From assembly GCA_002966495.1 (NCBI GenBank), contig CP016490.1, positions 744,001 to 808,000 of the forward strand: a stretch of DNA of 64,000 nt. The letters run 5' to 3'. Shown here one piece after another: positions 57,747-64,000 of the stretch; position 1 is the first letter of the stretch, and every line of letters begins with the position of its first letter. The notes below the pieces were generated by a model. The model saw only the letters and a program-made list of their open reading frames with translations, had not been told where the DNA came from and searched no databases. Source of the DNA: Halomonas sp. GFAJ-1 (GTDB lineage: Bacteria > Pseudomonadota > Gammaproteobacteria > Pseudomonadales > Halomonadaceae). Position numbers and translations under genes: made by a program.

Positions 57747-58655
57747 ATGGTTTGGCTGGAATACCTGCTACCGCTCATCTTTCTGTTCCCCATGGCGGCC
57801 ATGGGCGGCATCGTATTAGCACTGCGGAGCTTACACGACGCCCGCGTTCACTCGCCGTTTGACGCCCCACTGCGTGAACCTGGACAAGCGCTAAGGCACC
57901 GTCTGGACAAAGCTTTCTCAAGCCTATTTCTAAACGGTGCATTGGGTCCTATTATAAGCCTTGCGCCGCTGGTTTATGGCATGGGTAGGATGCTATTTGT
58001 TGAGCAGCAGGACTGGGTGGAGTGGGCACTTTATGGCTTACTAAGCACGCTGTTGGTATTAGCGTTTTCCCTGCTGTTAATTCGCGATTACCAGCGTATT
58101 CGTCGGCTTAAGCTCGGCCTAGCCTGCGAGTTAGCCGTTGGCCAAGAACTAGAGCGCTTAGTAAGGCCCGAAGCGCACCCTTATTATGTCTTTCACGATG
58201 TCCCTACCGATAGCTTTACCATCGACCACGTAGTGGTGACACCCCATGGTATTTTTGTAGTAGAAACCCGGGCTCGGGCGCTGGCGATCGGTACTGATGG
58301 TAAAGAGATAAACAGCGTCGCGGTTGAACGCGAGCGTCTGCGCTTCCCTCATTGGCAGGAGCGTCGCCCCTTGCATAAAACACGTCAAGGGGTCAGTTGG
58401 TTAACTCAGTGGCTGGAGCGACGCTGTGGTGTGCCTGTACCCGTTAGAGGAGTGCTTGTATTACCCGGCTGGCAAATCGATACCAGCGAAGCATCGCCGG
58501 ATATTTTGGTGGTCAGCGGCGAGCACCTTGCCCGCCAGTTGACAGAGTTAACCCCAGGCCAGATGAGCGATGCCATCCACGATCGAGTGATTCACATTCT
58601 CCTCGAGCGCGCGCGACTGATGGAGCTGAAGCATTTACGCGAGCCCTCGGTGTAG
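57747..58655 (+). CDS. Membrane-anchored NERD-domain protein
   Basis: A 302-residue protein with an N-terminal membrane helix (about 5-27), two more hydrophobic segments (about 62-82 and 92-112) and a cytoplasmic NERD (nuclease-related) domain from about residue 125: GLACELAVGQELERLV, YYVFHDVPT, FTIDHVVVTPHGIFVVETRA, and VPVRGVLVLPGW. The Asp in TIDHVVV and the Glu in VVETR correspond to the endonuclease-like catalytic pair, but the usual Lys after Glu is not visible (TRAR). Function is unknown. Start at 57747 has AAGGCA upstream. Confidence 0.87.
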   Translation: MVWLEYLLPLIFLFPMAAMGGIVLALRSLHDARVHSPFDAPLREPGQALRHRLDKAFSSLFLNGALGPIISLAPLVYGMGRMLFVEQQDWVEWALYGLLSTLLVLAFSLLLIRDYQRIRRLKLGLACELAVGQELERLVRPEAHPYYVFHDVPTDSFTIDHVVVTPHGIFVVETRARALAIGTDGKEINSVAVERERLRFPHWQERRPLHKTRQGVSWLTQWLERRCGVPVPVRGVLVLPGWQIDTSEASPDILVVSGEHLARQLTELTPGQMSDAIHDRVIHILLERARLMELKHLREPSV

Positions 58656-58662
58656 GCATGCG

Positions 58663-59994
58663 TTAGTAGCCGCGTAAACGGCCTCCCATCTCCTGAGCTA
58701 AATCCACCGCGTAGTGATCCGTCATCCCACCGATAAAGTCCAGCATTCGTCGATAACTGTCGTATAACGTCCAAGATGGCAGCGGTGTGTTTTCACCAAT
58801 TAACGCCAACACTCGTTGATGTTTAAAAGAGCTTTTTCCCGTGTGGTGCAGCTCGTGGGCTGCTCCGATAAAGGCTTCCAACAGAATACCCAGCGTGGTG
58901 TAAGCACCAATTTCCAGCTTCGCTTTACGCTCATTCTGGAAGATACGCTCACGGGCTAATTGTTTGGCTGCCCGCACGCCCCAGCCCAAATCTGGGTGGC
59001 ACAGCTCAAGCAAGTCCTCTCCTAGCGTTCCACTCAACAATGCCTGTTCATACTCTACAAAGACAGCACCTACGTCGTTCACAGCACGTTCCATGGCTGC
59101 CCCTCTTAGCAGCGCGATGCGTCGACGCTGGGAAACCTGTCTACGCTCCATATCTGCGTATTCAGGCGGAAATTCACCGGCAATTTGCCGCAGTATTTCA
59201 ACCACCTCTTCATAGCGCAAGATGCCCATTTCCAACCCATCTTCCAGGTCGAGCAAGGCATAACAAATATCATCAGCTGCTTCGACAAGCCATGCTAACG
59301 GATGGCGACACCAGCGCTGCTCCCCCTGGGGAAGTAAACCAACGGCGTCTGCCACTTCTGTTAACAGTGCTTGCTCAGATTGATAGCAGCCAAACTTGCC
59401 CGCCCGGCCGCTATAGCGCACTGTCCATGGGTATTTAAGCAGTGTACCGAGCGTTGCCGCAGAGAGCCGCATCCCCCCATTGAACTGGTTGTACTCAATT
59501 TGGGTAATTACCCGAAATCCTTGAGCATTACCTTCATAGGTCAATAAATCTTCCCGCTCAGCCTCTGAAAGTCCATCTAGCAGACCGCTTCCCTGGGCGC
59601 GTCGAAACCAGTCACGTATGGCGTATTCGCCAGCATGACCAAACGGTGGGTTGCCAATATCATGACCTAAGCAGGCGGTTTGAACGATTACCCCAAGATC
59701 AGCAGGGGTTATCCAATCAGGCAGACGATCGCGTAGCAGCTCTCCGACGATCATACCCAATGAGCGACCAACGCAGCCAACTTCTAGTGAGTGGGTCAGG
59801 CGCGTATGGATATGGTCATTTTCAGTCAGCGGATGCACCTGGGTCTTTCGCCCAAGACGCCGGAAAGAACCAGAGAATACAATACGATCATGATCTTTAT
59901 GGAAGGGGCTGCGGCCTATTTCACGGGTACTATCAGTGCGATTATCGTGAAGGCGCTGGGGGGAAAGCAACTGATTCCACTGCATTTGTGTCAT
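58663..59994 (-). CDS. dgt: Deoxyguanosinetriphosphate triphosphohydrolase-like protein (dGTPase)
   Basis: A 443-residue HD-domain enzyme that splits dNTPs, classically dGTP, into nucleoside and triphosphate. The start at 59994 (MTQMQWNQLLSP) has GGAGG six bases upstream; the frame continues to 60027 without such a site. Family motifs are RDFDRI-like HKDHDRIVFSGSFRRLGRKTQVHPL, HTRLTHSLEVG, and the HD pair at residues 111-112 in CLGHDIGNPPFGHAGE. It converges on the NERD gene with seven bases between. Confidence 0.94.
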   Translation of the reverse strand: MTQMQWNQLLSPQRLHDNRTDSTREIGRSPFHKDHDRIVFSGSFRRLGRKTQVHPLTENDHIHTRLTHSLEVGCVGRSLGMIVGELLRDRLPDWITPADLGVIVQTACLGHDIGNPPFGHAGEYAIRDWFRRAQGSGLLDGLSEAEREDLLTYEGNAQGFRVITQIEYNQFNGGMRLSAATLGTLLKYPWTVRYSGRAGKFGCYQSEQALLTEVADAVGLLPQGEQRWCRHPLAWLVEAADDICYALLDLEDGLEMGILRYEEVVEILRQIAGEFPPEYADMERRQVSQRRRIALLRGAAMERAVNDVGAVFVEYEQALLSGTLGEDLLELCHPDLGWGVRAAKQLARERIFQNERKAKLEIGAYTTLGILLEAFIGAAHELHHTGKSSFKHQRVLALIGENTPLPSWTLYDSYRRMLDFIGGMTDHYAVDLAQEMGGRLRGY

Positions 59995-60118
59995 AGCATT
60001 CCTCCTTGAAATGCTACATTTTGACATAAAACACCAGAAAACCGCACGTTAGTATGAGGTGTGGCATTTCCTACTCACGATTCCTCCCTTACGCCTCACC
60101 ACTTACCCCTCACGCATA

Positions 60119-60155
60119 AAAAAATCCCCCAAGGCATCAGCCCTGGGGGATTTTT
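60119..60155 (-). terminator. Terminator of rRNA operon 2
   Basis: The same AAAAAATCCCCC / GGGGGATTTTT hairpin as at 23754, located just beyond the second 5S gene. Homology between the two trailers continues patchily to a shared GAGGTGTGGCATTTCC (23692 and 60056). Confidence 0.92.
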
Positions 60156-60165
60156 CTTAATAAGT

Positions 60166-60282
60166 GCCTGACGATGACCTACTCTCGCATGGGGAGACCC
60201 CACACTACCATCGGCGCTAAGCGGTTTCACTGCTGAGTTCGGCAAGGGATCAGGTGGTTCACGCTCGCTATGGTCGTCAGGC
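60166..60282 (-). rRNA. rrf: 5S ribosomal RNA (operon 2)
   Basis: Identical to the copy at 23801 over its whole length, with the same terminal helix. Exact ends are inferred. Confidence 0.95.
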
Positions 60283-60416
60283 GTAACTTTTAATGTACAT
60301 CATGCTGATGTCGTCGATGACGTGTTTTGTGATCGTCTCTTGTCAGCAAGCGCCTTGGCTTGCTGCTGCGTATCCGGTTCTCGTTACTACTACGACCAGA
60401 CCCCTTGGGTGTTATA

Positions 60417-63307
<2,891 letters not shown>

Positions 63308-63573
63308 CTATAACCCGAAGGAGTCTGGATTTCGCAATAATAACGATTGCCGGATACGCTTGAGACGTATCACAAAACAATTACGTATAAACACTTCTAC
63401 GAAGCGTTTATGTCAGCATGATATACATTGTTAAAGAGCGGCTGTTCAATGAACAGTGATAAAGCAGTATGTTAAAACAACGTGTTAAAACACAGTGACT
63501 TATCAATGGTCACGAAACATTCACAAACGGTCGTTAAGGTACGATAAAACAATATGTACAACACAGTACGTAA

Positions 63574-63649
63574 TGGTGGAGCCAAGCGGGATCGAACCGC
63601 TGACCTCCTGCGTGCAAGGCAGGCGCTCTCCCAGCTGAGCTATGGCCCC
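63574..63649 (-). tRNA. tRNA-Ala (TGC)
   Basis: A 76-base cloverleaf on the - strand: GGGGCCATAGCTC acceptor and D arm, anticodon loop CTTGCAC with TGC, T-loop GTTCGATC, and an encoded CCA end. It lies on the 23S side of the spacer, the usual position. Confidence 0.98.
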
Positions 63650-63761
63650 ATTGTTTTTTGCTGACCTTACCTCTTGCCATTAATTTCTGTGAAACAAGGC
63701 AAAATGCGACGACGTATAGCCTGCTATACGAGGAGCATTTTAACGCAGTATCGCAGGAATT

Positions 63762-63838
<77 letters not shown>

Positions 63839-63924
63839 AAGAGGGGATCGTGCTTAAACCGTTTGCTCTATATCTGATCAGGTAATTCATTGTGAGCGCT
63901 TACCGCGAGGAGTGATGCATCGTT

Positions 63925-64000
<76 letters not shown>

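Overview
The window is a chromosomal segment of a motile gammaproteobacterium, most likely a Halomonas-type halophile (Halomonas/Vreelandella/Chromohalobacter group). This is inferred from moderate GC, the acidic tone of several proteins, the flagellar gene layout and the mix of transport genes. No database search was possible.

Region 1 (1-22.9 kb) is a flagellar locus. On the + strand lie fliF (5'-truncated by the window edge), G, H, I, J, K and then fliL, M, N, O, P, Q, R: MS ring, switch, export ATPase complex, hook-length control and export gate. They converge on a bidirectional terminator with the - strand run flgB-C-D-E-F-G-H-I-J and flgK-L (rod, hook, rings, junction proteins). flgA and flgM-flgN are divergent from flgB. 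Near-consensus sigma-28 promoters stand in front of flgK and flgM, the two expected late-gene positions.

Region 2 (22.9-29.3 kb) has an SDR gene and a complete rRNA operon on the - strand. Its 16S-23S spacer has no tRNA gene. Tandem promoters and a boxA precede the 16S gene.

Region 3 (29.3-34.8 kb) is a lactate module: lldD on the - strand, and divergently an LldR/PdhR-type GntR repressor overlapping a DctB-type kinase and a DctD-type sigma-54 activator. Two ATTGGT-N3-ACCAAT operators lie on the two promoters.

Region 4 (34.8-47.4 kb) holds a YdjM-like membrane protein, a gamma-carbonic anhydrase, an NSS symporter, oligopeptidase A with a small YheV-like protein, a TAXI-type TRAP transporter (binding protein plus fused permease) behind a sigma-54-like promoter, metF, an AEC-family permease and ligB.

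Region 5 (47.5-60 kb) is central metabolism: metK, divergent tkt, an lrgA-lrgB-like pair, epd, pgk and fba. It is followed by a small phasin/'antifreeze'-like protein, an acidic exported protein, a HAD hydrolase, a YciH/Sui1 factor, a membrane NERD protein and dGTPase.

Region 6 (60-64 kb) is a second rRNA operon in the same orientation, cut by the window end in 16S. Its spacer carries tRNA-Ile(GAT) and tRNA-Ala(TGC). The two operons are nearly identical, 36,365 bp apart.

No CRISPR array, prophage, insertion sequence or obvious foreign island was seen. The most interesting signals are regulatory: the LldR operators joined to DctBD, the sigma-54 promoter and dyad before the TRAP genes, mutually exclusive pairing segments before metK, and the exchanged rRNA spacer cassettes.
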